Shown: one piece after another, positions 35,011 through 48,238 of the stretch
How the letters are laid out: each line of letters begins with the position of its first letter
How positions within the stretch are numbered: position 1 is the first letter of the stretch
Origin: Phascolomyces articulosus
Taxonomy: Eukaryota; Mucoromycota; Mucoromycetes; Mucorales; Lichtheimiaceae
NCBI GenBank assembly: GCA_025677815.1
Contig: JAIXMP010000070.1
Coordinates: 1 to 64,000 of the forward strand
Reading direction: 5' to 3'
Length of the DNA stretch: 64,000 nt
The notes under the pieces: model-generated
Told to the model about the DNA's origin: nothing
Databases searched by the model: none
The model's input: the letters and a program-made list of their open reading frames with translations, nothing else
Made by a program: the position numbers and the translations under genes

Positions 35011-36074
35011 TTACAAAATTGAAAATGCTAAGCTTGCAACAGTGAATAAAGAAACACCCATAACTGCAAAATTATTGCCACCGCGCAAATATTCATAAAG
35101 TGATACAGAAGCACTTTCTGAATCTTCATTAGTTTCTTTGGCAGCAACAGAGGAGATGGTAGAAGAGGCAGCGCCATCGATAAAATCAGCTATTCATAAC
35201 GATATTAGTAAAGTTTGGTGTAGGTATTAGTATTTCAATACTCTAAAAGAAAAAATAAAAGAAAACGGTCATGATGAACAAATTGCAGCTTACTGGTTCT
35301 AGGGGTTGCAGTGCCATTGCCTTCAAATTTGAAAACTTCTGATTCGTAAGCAGCTGCGCCAAGATCGTTGCCATGCTTTGAGCCCATGATAATTAAGTAA
35401 TTGCCTGAAGGAAAGTCATGTAAATTTTCAACCTATAAAGTATGAATATTTGATTTTTTTGGTTTTTTTATGAGTACATTTACGTCTTAAAAAATAGAAG
35501 GAAGTGGTGAGGATCATTAAAAAGAGAATATAAAAACTAACCTTATAGGATTTATCAGTACACTTTACTGATCCACTACCAGGGATGATACTAGTGACGC
35601 TTCTATAATTTCAATAACAATAAAACATACAAAATATAACAAATTAGTGTCTTATTTTGATATATATAGGTTTTTAATTCAAACGATAAATATTATGTGC
35701 ATTACCTGTATACACTTGGTCCCATAACTTGAATTAAATCCATATAACAGTCATTATTGGCATCGGTACCATTGACGGTCCAAGTAATATCTACATTTCC
35801 ACCAGTGGTCTATCCATTTTTATATAATTTATACAGATTTAATTTTATTTGTTAGTATGATGACCTATTAAGAATAAACTAGCTAATTTAGTTAACTTAC
35901 CCAAGTAGTGTTTGCATTTGGGGTGACAACCTACAAAATTTAATGTTTTAGTGTCTTTTAATCTCAATTAGATACTTTTTGTTCATCAAGACAGAAACTT
36001 ACGGAAATATCAGCACTGGTAAATGTAGCGCATGCAATCAAGGAAATAATGGATAAGATAGTATACTTCATCAT
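35011..36074 (-). CDS. Secreted GPI-anchored protein with Kre9/Knh1-type Ig-like domain
   Basis: Six exons (36074-36003, 35930-35901, 35809-35706, 35602-35542, 35432-35294, 35189-35011) give 194 aa. Seen: a signal peptide MMKYTILSIISLIACATFTS; an Ig-like beta domain starting ADISVVTPNANTTWTTGGNV and DITWTVNGTD, then Cys-containing strands (NDCYMDLIQVMG, GSVKCTDKSY) and FPSGNYLIIMGSKHGND. A Ser/Thr/Ala-rich stalk follows, then a C-terminal hydrophobic GPI signal (FAVMGVSLFTVASLAFSIL). Several N-glycosylation sequons are present (NTT, NGT). Known: this Ser-Thr-rich GPI-anchored family (Kre9/Knh1-like N-terminus) is expanded in fungi and acts in or at the cell wall; yeast Kre9/Knh1 support beta-1,6-glucan formation. 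The first exon ends exactly after the signal peptide and mature start. Confidence 0.85.
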
Positions 36075-36385
36075 AATGTCGATTGATTAGTAGTTTTTGT
36101 TGAATTAATGAAAATATAAAATTAAAAAAAAAACCAGAAAGAAAAAGCAATGCAAAAAAGGCGGAAAATTGGATACAAATAAACTTTTTTGAAGTTACAC
36201 AATATGGGTCTTGGTTCGGGGTTAATGAAAAAAAATAAACTATGATGTAGTGTAATAATATTATGGTACATGGACCAAAAATATGTGTATCTCAATATTT
36301 ATAAACATGATATAGTTACGATGGAGGGTGGATACAATTTGATTCAAATCAATTATCCACTATGGTTATAATATGATATTATTTA
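36075..36385. other. Short spacer between two minus-strand genes
   Basis: About 310 bp holding the promoter of the GPI-protein gene and the 3' end of the OB-fold gene. No gene is seen. Confidence 0.45.
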
Positions 36386-39300
36386 TTATGACCAATTGCG
36401 TAAAATTTCAAGGCATTCATGGTATGTTGGTTGACTTGATGCAACTTGATCAATGCGATAGGTTTCCCGGCTCTATAACATCAAGTTTTTTTTTTTTTTT
36501 TCAGATTCCCATATCTTTTTTAAACGTAAAAAAATGATAATAATAAACAGTAATAGAAAAATAAGAATTTACCGTAGTTGATATAGCACAGATCAATGGT
36601 TTACCCAAGACGCTGTCCAAAAGGCCAATTTGAGTTTTGTATGACTCGAGTTTAAACTGCTGAGCAGAAACACCTAGTAATGTCTTTTTTGGAGAATCAA
36701 AATAAATACCGCTTCATCCATAATTCTTCGAATTCTGATATTTCCCTTCCCAAATATATGTATACTCACTTACCTCTTCACATCCAAACGCAGTAAATAT
36801 CCGTCCATTACCATCGTCCAATCGCCATTCGATCCATCCTGAGCTTAAAGTTGTTGTTGCTGTTGAAGGCCGGCTCCGAAATGCTTCAACTACTTGCTCA
36901 TCTGGTACTGAACATTTACAGAATTCACAAGTTCGGATATTGGTATCACCAGCTGCTGAAATGTTATTCTTTGTATCACGATTGTAACGGACAGGTCGAA
37001 AACATGCTGTATCTGATACCAATATAAGAATATTTACCAAATTTAGTCTCACTCCTTCTAACAACATCCGTTTCATTTCTAAGCTTCCATATGCTAAGCA
37101 AAAGAATGTAATTTTATTTTTCATACTCATCACTTACGTGCATGTACTATGACAATGTCCGCCGGTGACCTACTATCGGTTCCCGGGTATTCGCTTTCAT
37201 CCTGTTCGTAACAATCTCCATGTAATATTGTCGTATCATCTAAACATACTCGCCATCCAACAACAGTGCAATTGATCTGCCATGATCCTTGATTATCCGT
37301 ATTTTCAATGGACGCAATTTGACGTAAACATGTACTTGTCAATAATGCCTTCATAGTGGAAACTGTAATATGTTAAAATTGAGCAGCATAAATTGAATAA
37401 TTGAGCTTTTTTTTACATTTAATATAATAATGATATATATCCCTAGCTAAGGTTTTTTTCTTACCATTATAAATATCGGTACCGCAAACAGCACTTCCAT
37501 TAACAAACCAAACAGTGCCATTCTCGGTAGGATGTGCTGATGAAGTGGTCAACCCTGTCAAGAGTATATATTGACCAGGTTGTAGTTTTCTTACTTTACG
37601 GCCTGCTTGCTCCCATAGTGTTACGTCCACTTTCCCTAGTGATTCTCATGTTAGACATGCAATTCTTATTTAATATTTAATAGCATTTCTTTACCTGTAG
37701 AGTCCATGATCCGCATAGCATATCGATCCATTTTCGCGCCAGTACCTTGTTTTGTGAAAGGGTTCTGTATCATAATAGACATTAATAGTTAATAACGTGA
37801 ATCATCAAATAAATACTATAAAATTGAAGGCACTGATAATTCAGCAGGCTATTGTTACATACATTGCTTGCAATTGCAACAACTTTGCAAAGGAGAGTAA
37901 CATTTAACATGGATGACTCCAGATCCTTGATATAGATACGGTTTTGATATCCCAAGCAATCCATAAACCCCTATTATATATTATGGTATTTATTTTACTT
38001 TGAATAATTACTCCTCAGAAGATGAAAGAAAAAAAATGCTTTACTTCTTCATCACGTTCCATAATCCCTTTTTTTGTTATTTTTTGCGGTGGAGTAGATA
38101 TGTTCGGTGATAGGTTGCTAAAACTACCTCCTCGTCGTGGTTGAGATAATTGACTATTGCTACCGTCTGCCTCCACTTTATTCACACCAGCTAGTCGTGC
38201 ATCTCTTTCTGACATGTGAAATAATATGGTGTCCTCACTATATTCAAATACGATATCTGAATGAGATTTTTGGCTTTCTGTTCGTGCAGATGGAAATCCT
38301 GGGTTGAATAATCCAATATAGTCGCCCTTTCATATAAGAAAAAAGTGATATCAGATGTTAGTCTACTTGTATTGGCTGCGGAATCCATAAGATCCGTCAT
38401 TTTATTGACAACTTACTCTAGCCAACATTGTAGCCAATTGTGTTTGTTCATCATAAAGTGAAAAAACAGCAGGATCATTATCATGTGTCATATCAACTAC
38501 AAATATATCTGTTCGTCGCAACTTCGTATTTTCTCCACCATCCTCAGTAATAAGGTCTTGATTGACATTTTGATTAGCTGCAATATGCTCCGTTTGTTCC
38601 ACATGAATAACCTGGATTTTAAAGGGATAGGTATACGGATAAGCTCCTTCGCTTTCTTTCTCTCAAAACATTCTATTAATATATTTCTGAAAATAACCAC
38701 CTTAAGCCATAATTTATGCAATTTGCGATTCATTTTGTTCATAAACATTCCAGGCTGAACTACGTTGCGTAATGAATCGGTAAACTCTCCACGAATAAAG
38801 TTAGAATCTTTTGGTGTAAGAACAAACATTAAGAGTTGTGTGGGTGGTACTCGAGCAATTCGCATAATCCGATCTATACTTTTGTCGTCATATTTCGATG
38901 AAATAGGTGAGTTAATTTTGGCTGAACAAAATATTCGTATGGTGCGATCCTAATATATACATTATTATTTGTATAATATCAATCTATCTTTCATTCATCT
39001 CTCTTTGACTTAATTTTTCTCAAATACCCCATATATTTATGTCATTATAAATACCTGTAAGAAGGGTGTACTAGATTTCAGAGAGGGTCGTGAAGATGAA
39101 ATCCATTGGTTGAATTTTGGATGCATATACATGTCCATCCACTTGTACGAAAGATCATCAGATACTGTAACAAGCCGTAATGATATGATTGGGTTAAGGA
39201 TTATAAATATATTTATAGAATTAGTAGAAAACAGATGAAAATGATAAAATAAAAAAGGATATAGATTTCGGCTTGAGGTATAATCTGCCATTCTTTTACA

Positions 39301-39885
39301 ATCACTTCTAGAGCAGTTGGACGTTGATAATCATACATAGCTTGGATCGTACCGTACACTACAGTTAATATATATCAAAAAGATTAGCAAAAAGAAAATT
39401 AGCTAAAAACGAATACAATTGCAATTTTTTTCCCTTTCTATATTACCAGCGCTAAATCCTTTGTTATTTTTAAAATATGCTTGTTCCCACTAAAATTTGA
39501 CATTTAGTACGACTATTACTGCATTTTCCTCAAAAAGAGAAGTACTCCAATTTTTTTTAAAAATATTAGAAATAAGTACCTGTAATTCAAGTTCCCCCAA
39601 AGCAATCGCATCCGTAAGACCTGTAGAATATTCAGAAAACAATCGAGCTAAAGCTGAAGCCACCCATGACCTAAGATCATTACATACGATTGAAAAAAAT
39701 AAACGTTTATCTTCTTATTGAGCATTTTCATGTTCTCTCCCCTTTTTTCCAAATCAACAATAGTGTTACCAGGGAATCACGGCCGAGGATGCCCAAGTAG
39801 TTTTTTGTGGATTTACTTTTGCTTTCTTTTTAAATACTTCTTGTAAAGCAGCGTGCAATCGATCAACTGCATTGCCAAACTCCAT
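36386..39885 (-). CDS. Multi-OB-fold protein, RPA1/SHLD2/MEIOB-like ssDNA-binding candidate
   Basis: Fifteen exons (39885-39770, 39670-39580, 39489-39447, 39358-39233, 39164-39055, 38949-38701, 38611-38417, 38326-38045, 37970-37863, 37764-37695, 37635-37465, 37362-37138, 37093-36774, 36683-36573, 36472-36386) keep frame and give about 767 aa. Seen: an N-terminal helical region, then three regions that read as OB folds. One is around VIHVEQTEHIAANQN to GDYIGLFNPGF. One around MLNVTLLCKVVAIASN, TGKVDVTLWEQAGRKV and LQPGQYILLTGL has the classic OB order of RPA1 DBD-A/B. One around WQINCTVVGWRVC has a zinc-ribbon-like insertion (TACFRPVRYN, TCEFCKCSVPDE) before WIEWRLDDGNGRIFTAFG and LLGVSAQQF, as in RPA1 DBD-C. 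Inference: a nuclear ssDNA-binding protein in repair or meiosis. I cannot decide between RPA1 paralogue, SHLD2-like or MEIOB-like. The exon 4/5 junction is the weakest join. Confidence 0.6.
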
Positions 39886-40421
39886 GAGGTTGAGAAAAAA
39901 ATAAATAAAAAAACGCGATCAAAAAACAAGAACCTCTTTTTATCACGAACGCGTTTCGTGGAAATTAAATCCGAATTTACAACTGTCATGGAAACAGCTG
40001 TTGTTTGGCAACAAAACTTAGAGATACAGTTGACACAGTAACCATCCTCATGATAAATGAATGTTCTATGTACTCATATTCATCATCCCATTATAAAAGA
40101 AATTTATTTTCTTACCCGAGATATATAAAAAAATAACACCACCAGTTACAACCCATTCCATTCCATTATCCAATCCAACCTAATGATATAATTCAGTTGT
40201 GAAATGACACACTTGTTTTATTATTTACAAAATAAAAAATTCTCGTAACAAAAAATAAAGGAAAAGGAAATAACAGAAAATGACATAATGCTAAAAAATG
40301 TGTAAAAGGAATTGGAGTAATAAAAGTGCTTGTAAAGTGTAATAGGTGTGGTGTGCTGATGTAGTTATGGTAAAGATTTTGATGAATTCTTTGTATATGA
40401 ATTTTGATAGGTACATGTTTT
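39886..40421. other. Spacer between OB-fold gene and RLP24
   Basis: About 535 bp, AT-rich. It holds the OB-fold gene promoter and the RLP24 3' end; no gene is seen. Confidence 0.45.
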
Positions 40422-41094
40422 TTACTCGTCCATTTCCATGGTTTCGACCTTTTCTTCCTCGACCTTGGCAGCTTGAAGACGCTTCTTGGCTTCCAAAGGA
40501 GCAAGTTCGATGTTTTGTTGGACCACTCTGATATCGTCGGCCTTCTCCTTTTCGTAGTTGCCAGACATACGGTTCTTATAGAACACACGTTCACGTTTAG
40601 CCCGAATTTCTTGTACACGCTTCATAGCCTTAACTGTAGTGGCCATGAGGTTACGATCGTAGCGAACAGGAACATTGCGTCGTTTCTCGAATTCAAAGGT
40701 AGAATCCTATTTTTTTAAAAAAAAAAAAAGTTACACCATTTTGATTAATACATTGAATATACTCATGAGTTTTGATTTTCATTTTTAAAATTAAATATAA
40801 ACAACTTACAATAACCATTTCCTTGCCACTAGCCTTACGGAAAGCCTTGGTCCAGCGAACCTTACGGGGATTACGCTTCATTTTAAAGTTCTTGTGACAT
40901 TTAGATCGACAGAATCGAAAGGTCTGTTATTATTTTATGTTAGATCACACAAAATAAGTATGATTATGATCAAGATCGTCCAAGTGATAGATTCATATAC
41001 TCAATTAACATACCTTACTGTCATTACGCACAAACATCGTGCCATGACCCGGGTAGCATGGGCCCGAGCAAAAGTAGCAACGATCAATATGCAT
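40422..41094 (-). CDS. RLP24: Ribosome biogenesis factor Rlp24 (RSL24D1)
   Basis: Three exons (41094-41014, 40923-40810, 40706-40422) give 159 aa, matching human RSL24D1 (163). Seen: the eL24-type zinc finger [19 protein letters not shown] and [12 protein letters not shown], then [35 protein letters not shown], and a charged C-terminal helix ending [12 protein letters not shown]. Known: Rlp24 occupies the eL24 site on pre-60S particles from nucleolus to cytoplasm and is replaced by eL24 after release by the Drg1 ATPase. It is distinguished from eL24 itself by the FVRNDSK segment and the longer basic and acidic tail. No truncation is seen. Confidence 0.95.
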
Positions 41095-42293
41095 TAGGTG
41101 ATAATTTCGAACGGTTTGTTGAAGAAAACAAGCAAAATAAGCAAGAAGAAAAAAAATCTTGCAAAAATGACACTCAAAAAGCCCGATCACCAATAAGATT
41201 GTGGCGCACTTGAAAATGGCTTGCTAAGTAGCTCTACATTCATAGTGATAGAAGATACCAAAGATGAACAATATCTCATATTGCGCCAGTAAACCAAATG
41301 GTTTCATTGGTTATCCACGTTGTTTTTCCTGGGCTATCTCTGGATACCTTGGTGTTATACATAGGGCAGGTAAAATCCATTTTTCTTATCTTTTGATTAC
41401 TATACAGTAAAATTCAGGTGTCTGTGCTTAATGAACACTTCAGGAACGGTTTACATCTGAGAGAGATTATTGGATAGAGTAATATGGGTTTGTTTGTTGT
41501 AAGAACAAGTTGGTGGCTGGGTAACTGATGAACATAGTGGCACTTTTAATACATTGTTGCTTGTATAATATAAGAGAATTGAAAAAAAAGCAAAAATTGA
41601 TTCTCATAGTTACAAGATAATAACATAGTAGGCCTCTCTGATTATAGAAATAGTGATCCTGCTTTTTATATGTTAGTTTTTTTTTTTATGAAATTTATAT
41701 AACTTTGGAGGGAATTTATATCAAATCAGTGGAGAATGCTTGTTACGAAAAGTATAGCATTATAGCAGTCGTAGTTGCTACAATTAATATACAGGTAAAT
41801 CCGGCGTATACTTCGTTTAATGCGGAACATCCATAAGTACATCATTGAACAGTCATTTTTTCTCTTGTACTTTTTAACTTGCAAAATACCAATGGCAACT
41901 AAAAATATAGTAATTTTACAAAAACTAAACCGAGCATCATGTAAAAATATATAACAATGGTTGTAGTAAATAATGATATTAAATAATTTAATGATTATAA
42001 TAAAATGTTATTAGATATAGTTGAATATAGTATAATAATGTATTTACAGGTAATAAAAGTACTAATAATATAATAAGCTATGTAATTTTTTCTGTACATT
42101 GAAGTTGGCAAGTAATATATTGGGAGGCCATGGTAATTGTTGAAGATATCTTGTGTAGATTAAACTTGGTGGATGTTAAAGTTTGTTTTTTAATGTGCGT
42201 ATCTAAATTCGGGATGCTGTAGAAAAAGTGGATAATAAAATTAGTATATTTCATCATATAAATAACGCATTAATCTCTCCATTTAAATTATTA
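41095..42293. other. Spacer upstream of RLP24
   Basis: About 1.2 kb of AT-rich sequence between the RLP24 start and the MFS stop. I see no supported gene, tRNA or repeat. Confidence 0.45.
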
Positions 42294-44569
42294 CTACTCT
42301 ACCTTTTCAGCAAGTTCTGTTTTATCCTTGATTGCTGCTTGAACTTCTTCGACTGACATACCAGCACGCTTTCGGTTAATTAAATAAAAAGCACCCTTGA
42401 GAAGTAAAGAAAATGCTAATGTCGCAGCCATTAAACCCAAACAAATGGAATGACCCACGACATATTTGGGTGCATCTGATTGTCGATAAACTTGTCCGGA
42501 GATTACACCGCTCAAATTGCCAATAGATGTGATTGCAGCAATACCAACATTTCGACGTGTTTCGCTACCGTAGTTATTACTGAACCATGAAATAAGAATT
42601 GGTACAATACCAAATGCACCAGTAGTACTAATGACAGCTCCAGCATAAAGATAATTTGACGGTTGATCTTTCAGAGCAATTAGAAGGATATAACCAACCA
42701 TACAAAGAGCCGCTGAAAGAGCCATGTGTGCACCACGTTCAAAAGTTTTACCAGCATGATAACTGTTGCTGATACACCATACAAAAGCTATATAGTACAA
42801 ATAAATGAAAAGTATAAGTATTTACTATAATAATAATGAATGCGAATTATATCTGATAAACAACAAATGAAAAGGGGAAAGGAAAACTCACCACAAGCCC
42901 AAACAGGAACAGTCATAAGTTGAGCATTGACATTAGTATAACCCATACCATTGACAATGCTAGGCATGAACATACTAAGAGCATAAGGAGGAGTTGCACA
43001 GCAAATGTAAACAATAGAGTAGACCCATGTTTTCCAATCAAAGAGGACAGAGATAACTTGTTTCCATGAGAAATGAGTATCAGAAGCAACACTGGCGTCA
43101 CGTTTCTTGTTTGTAAGAATGACGCTTCGTTCACGTTCGTTCAGGACTAACATAATAGATATGGATATAAGTTTTTGTTCCTTTTTGTGCTTACATATTA
43201 CATACTGGTTCACTAAAATGTGGATAAAAAAATAATGAAACTTACATTTTGCCTTTTCTGGATAATCTGGAAGAATCAAGTATGTTAAGAATCCAAAGAG
43301 AAGAGTGGGAAGGGCTTCAATGATAAAAATCCACTGCCATCCATTCAAATCACGAAGTCCAGCCATATGCATAATACCGTAACTGTTGAGATTGTAAATT
43401 AAGAATTATTTTAGTCAATAGCCCTAAGGATACATAAATCATATAATTGAATGCTTACGCAAGAAGACCACCGAAAGCCTATTATATTATAATATATGCT
43501 TTTGGTTAGCATTTGTTTGTAAAAAGTAGAAAAACAACTCATATTCCAAAATAATTTATTATCGACTTACGCCTGCAAGTGTATTACTAGAGTAAAATAA
43601 GGCAACGCGGATAGCAACTTGTTTTCTTGTATACCAAACCGATAAATAGTACAAAACGCCCTGTTAATTAAAAAAGAATGGATAAAGAATAAAATGATTA
43701 GATAATCTATAAAATATTAAAGAAAGAAAACAAAATATAATAATAGTGCGTACAGGATAAAGACCACATTCAGCAACACCTAAGAAGAAACGTGCAACCA
43801 TAAGTTGAGTTCCATTCTGACAGGAACTCATGGCAGCCATGATGGTACCCCACACTATCATCTGATTTTATTATTTTTTCAAAGTTAGTATATGATCCAT
43901 TCTATATTCATTCACTTCATCACCCATTATTATTCATTCTAAACATTTTTTTATTTATAAACTTACAATAACAGAAATCCAAAGTCGCGGTCCCATCCAT
44001 TTCAACATTAAATTTGCTGGTACTTGAAAAATAATCTAAACAACATAGTAAAATTAGTTAGTATGCTTGATTTAATTTCAACCATCCATTATTGGTGAAG
44101 AAGTTAAAACAGAAATATATCAGATATATATAAACTTACATAGCCGATAAAGAAAATTGACAAAGCCCAGTTATATTCTGATTCAGTCATTGAGATATCT
44201 TCCATCATACCAGCGATCTTGGCATTTCCTATATAAAAAAATTATCAGGATAAAGCAAAAATGGTAAATCATTTGTTCCCTCTTACTATATTTATCATTG
44301 AAACATAACTGTACAATAGTATTGAAAATAGAATACGTACCAATATTTACACGATCCAAGTATGATAATAAGTATAAGAAACTTGCGTAAGGCACAATAC
44401 GAAGATCGACTTTCAGCATGAGTCTCCTTAATTCTTTGGCGGTAGGTTCGACATATTCAGGATCATAGGTGCCATCAGCTGAAAGACCAGATTCTAAAAT
44501 ACTGTTATCTCGGATCGATGCAACAGCACCAGACCCATCCAGGTCCCTCTTTTCAGGGTCAAACGACAT
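42294..44569 (-). CDS. MFS anion/carboxylate permease (Dal5/Tna1-type)
   Basis: Nine exons (44569-44341, 44228-44140, 44035-43967, 43861-43754, 43660-43571, 43478-43459, 43382-43246, 43146-42892, 42787-42294) give 496 aa. Seen: a hydrophilic N-terminus, then helix 1 with RIVPYASFLYLLSYLDRVNIGNAKIAG, where the LDRxNIGNA signature marks the anion:cation symporter family. The loop-2 motif is NLMLKWMGPRLW, and GWQWIFIIEALPTLLFGF and LPDYPEKA precede the central loop; six further hydrophobic segments follow. Known: fungal relatives (Dal5, Tna1, Vht1, Liz1) import allantoate, ureidosuccinate, nicotinate or other organic acids across the plasma membrane. The substrate cannot be read from sequence. 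One internal exon is only 20 nt. Upstream lies a long spacer, so nitrogen- or carbon-dependent regulation is possible but not shown. Confidence 0.9.
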
Positions 44570-44787
44570 AATTTAATAGATATGAAGGAAGAAAAAAGAG
44601 TGTGGTTTTATTCTACTTTGTGTTTCTTTGGTAAATATTTATAGTGTTTGACATAAGACGTATGAATCCGGATCAATCGCGTAAAGTTTGCAAGAAACGC
44701 AATCCTCACGAGAGGTAACTGGTTGCTGGGTAGTAATCTTATTTTGATCAGCGTTGTTACCATAAACAGAAATCTTATTTCGAACGT

Positions 44788-44960
44788 ATGGGGCAGTTTA
44801 TAGCGGAACTTGTATTGGAGCATGAATTTTCACAAGTAGACCGCATTCTTTTACATAAGGTAAGTACCATCCAATAATCCTTTTCTATCCCAACACCTGG
44901 TATTTTTTTTTTTTTTTTTGCTTCAAGATGATCTTCACTTGGTGGCAAGAGAAAGTATAA
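44788..44960 (+). CDS. Tentative short two-exon coding piece
   Basis: I do not recognise this. Exon 44788-44859 starts at an ATG and reads IAELVLEHEFSQVDRILLHK before a strong GTAAGT donor. A 68-nt intron with a long T-tract and CAAG acceptor leads to 44928-44960 (MIFTWWQEKV-stop). The frame is also open upstream of the ATG (KQKSYFER), so the piece may be the 3' end of a longer or decayed gene. The good donor, polypyrimidine tract and amphipathic helix are the only support. Confidence 0.25.
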
Positions 44961-47900
44961 ACAATTAATAAAAAAGATCACGCAGCTCAATTCAGCATAA
45001 TCTATGCGTGACATCTTGTTGACAACATTTAGATCAATGCTATATGACCTTCACAAATACCATACTACAGTCATTTAACCATCAACTGTAATATTGTGTT
45101 TCATTCTTACTATCAATTTTATGGAATTCTTTTCCAACTTGTCCTTTCGGAGTTATCTGATGTATTGCGTAGTATGGTTAAGTGATTGTGCCATCACTTT
45201 TATCTACTAACTAGTACATGATAAATAGTCACTGAGTCATACATTTTTTATATATATCTTACATTAATAGTGGTACAGAGTCATTTCCCGTACACTAAAT
45301 AAAGGTTTACTGATCACACGCACTAGTTTTATAATATATTATACAAAATTAGAAAACTTTTCCACTAAGATGATCTGAATTAGAATAGAAAGAATAATGA
45401 GCACATCTTTTATTATCTAAAGAAAACTGCCTTTGAAAGAAAGTGGGCAGTACCATTCACATTTTTAATTCGTGAGAAAAAAATTTTCACATTCTGTTGG
45501 ATCGAAGCAAACCATCGATCTGTATGTTATTGAAAGGGCGCTTCTTTAAAAGTACAAAAAAAAAAAAAAAGGAATGGAATGGAAATCGGTAAGGTCAGGG
45601 CACTTATTTCTCCGTTTTGTTTTTTAATCTGGGTTAAATTGTGCAAGAAAGGTGTTTCTTATACCCGCGCGCGCATGTTCCAACATCCCGATAAATGTCA
45701 CAAAGTTATCGATGGCGAAGGCGTGCTTTTTTTTTTTTTTTTTTTTTTTGTTATCTAAACCAATGACAATTTGTACCAAAGTTTGTGAATAATGCAAATT
45801 ACACCTGTTATGACTTTTATTTCTTTAGTAGCAAACTGCTGTAAAAACCTTATCTTGTTTATAACATATTTATTGTTACTAACTGCTAAATGTCCAGTCC
45901 CAACTAGCCTTCAATAATGAATCACTTTCCTTTTTATTCTTATTGTTCCTCTCGCTTTTTTATCTGTTTCACATACGGATAAAATGCTAACCTATATACC
46001 ATCAATGTTGTATATAAGAATTTGGCTATATATATATATTCATATAATACTGTATAAGTTATTTGAAATATCGATATTTCCACTTACTTGCAATCCACTG
46101 TATGTATGTGGCGCTACAAATACCTTCATAGAAATCAATGATACTGCACAGACCCATCATTTCACCGCTAATTAGCTCCTCTACTCTTTCTCAAACAAGT
46201 ACCATATAGATTCTGATTTACATAGCGAGTTATTGGTTAGTAGAAGCTTTACGCTAATAGCATGTATTTTCTATATTGTGAAAGTGCATCATGGATTATT
46301 ATCGATTCCGATTCTCCATGCTCTCGATTCAATTCTTTTTTGGTTTGCAAAAAAAAAAAGAAAAAAAAGAAAAAAAAAGCAGGAGCACTAATGGGTGTTT
46401 CATTATTATGATTCAATATGTGGATATAATATTCAGTATATAATAGTACAGGTTACTATATTTAAAATTAAGTTTATATAGCAATTTATTTCGTTAGTAC
46501 GATGCTTTATTTCTGTTATCACAAATCAAGATTGAAGAAAATGGACTAGGTACTGTTTTTTTTTTTGCACTGCGGGGAAAAAACTCAAAAACAGGACATA
46601 TATTCCTGAATTACTAACCAGAAAACATAAATTCTGGTTTTTTGTTTCTATTATCATAAAGAAAAATATTTGTAAATCTTGTTTAGTAAGGTGTTATAAA
46701 AAATTAATAAAGAAAGTTTGGATTTATGTGTTTTCCCCCGAAAGTATGATTTTACTTTATATATTTGTCAAACCCCACAAAGATCGTCGAGTTATGCAGA
46801 GAGAGAGCATATAGTTGTTGAATTTATGTAGCCATTTAAACTTCTGGGCTGTAAAATCGAAAATCCACCTGCAAGCTACCTATAATATCTTTCACATATA
46901 CATCATAACCGTTTCATCATCATCAGGAAACGCCAATTTCCTAAAATGGTCAAAAACCGAATATGAGCTAATAATCCTACTCTTATTTCTAAACTATAAA
47001 TTATAAGCTTAAATACACACGAAAAAAATATCACCTATCCAAATCTTTTACAAACAAATACGCACCCATTAAATAATTTAGTACTGAGTACACACCAGCT
47101 CACTTTTTCTGTCCTATCAAAAGTATATTATGTAAACATTTACTACATCACAAATTTGTACCTTACTATATTTTTAAACTCATATGTTGTATTGACATCT
47201 TAAAAAAAAAAAGGTCTTAAAAGGCTCCCCACATTACAAGTAATTTGCTGTTCTCTCTCTCTTCTGCCACCATTAAAAAATATGAAATATTACATTATCC
47301 GTAGTAAACACAGTCTTAATATTTTACCCTACTATTGTGACTCTTACTAATTCTCAAATGGTGAAAAATTAGAACTTCCAACTTACAAAAAAAGCAAAAA
47401 AAAGATTGGACGTAAGTACTTAGTATTCAGTTATTGTACAATAGCCACTGTATAATGTACTATATGATTCTTCAGTAATTTGTAAAATTCAAACGATTTA
47501 CGTAATGGTCGGTATTATCAGCGACAATAAAATCGTTTACCAAGTCCATAATATTCTTTACACCATATTATAACAAATAAATGTAGGTTATTGACATCTT
47601 CCCAGCAATACAATTCATTACTTTAAAATAACAAAAAGCACATGTAGTACTAATCGCATAAAGCTGTTTCATTGGATGAGTATATTATAAAAGAGGATGA
47701 TTTTAATTATGTTTACGAATAGTACTATCAAGTTCAAGAAAAGTGGAAATGACAATGTCGTACAAATCACGTCATGCATTTATGCACGACTCTTTTTAAA
47801 CAATAGAGAATATCTCCACATTTTGTGTTGTTAAATATCCATAAAAGGACTAAAGTTGAACTAGTAAAGGCCCTTTCTTTAAATGATTATTTTTTTTAAA

Positions 47901-48175
47901 AAAAATAAAAACATGAGTAATTGACATAAAAAAAGCTCATAAACAATTTGCCATTACTATGCCGAGCAAGCTGTATAAAAAAATAATATATTTGTATCTG
48001 ACATTTAATATATGCTATGGTTGTGCATCTGTATTATGTACACACTGCTCAACCAGTCGAAAACCGTGGAAAAAATAAAAGATCGACTCCGATTTCCTGT
48101 GAAGATTGATTCATATTCACTCATTCATTTTATTTCACACATTTTTCCTTTTCTTCCTTATCTGTTTTCTCTTTG

Positions 48176-48183
48176 TATATAAA
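48176..48183 (+). promoter_or_regulatory. TATA box of nitrilase gene
   Basis: TATATAAA lies 56 to 63 bp before the ATG at 48239, followed by a pyrimidine-rich tract (CCCTTTCTCTCTTC and T-runs), the usual layout of a strongly expressed fungal promoter. Confidence 0.6.
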
Positions 48184-48238
48184 GCATACCCTTTCTCTCT
48201 TCTTATTTTCTTTTTTATTTTTTTTAATAACAAAAACC

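Larger units (their letters stand above)
44570..48238. other. Gene-poor 3.7-kb spacer
   Basis: AT-rich, with long A and T homopolymers (for example near 44909, 45729, 46350) and no convincing full gene. The only coding-like signal is the small two-exon piece at 44788-44960. The far right end is the nitrilase promoter. Confidence 0.45.
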
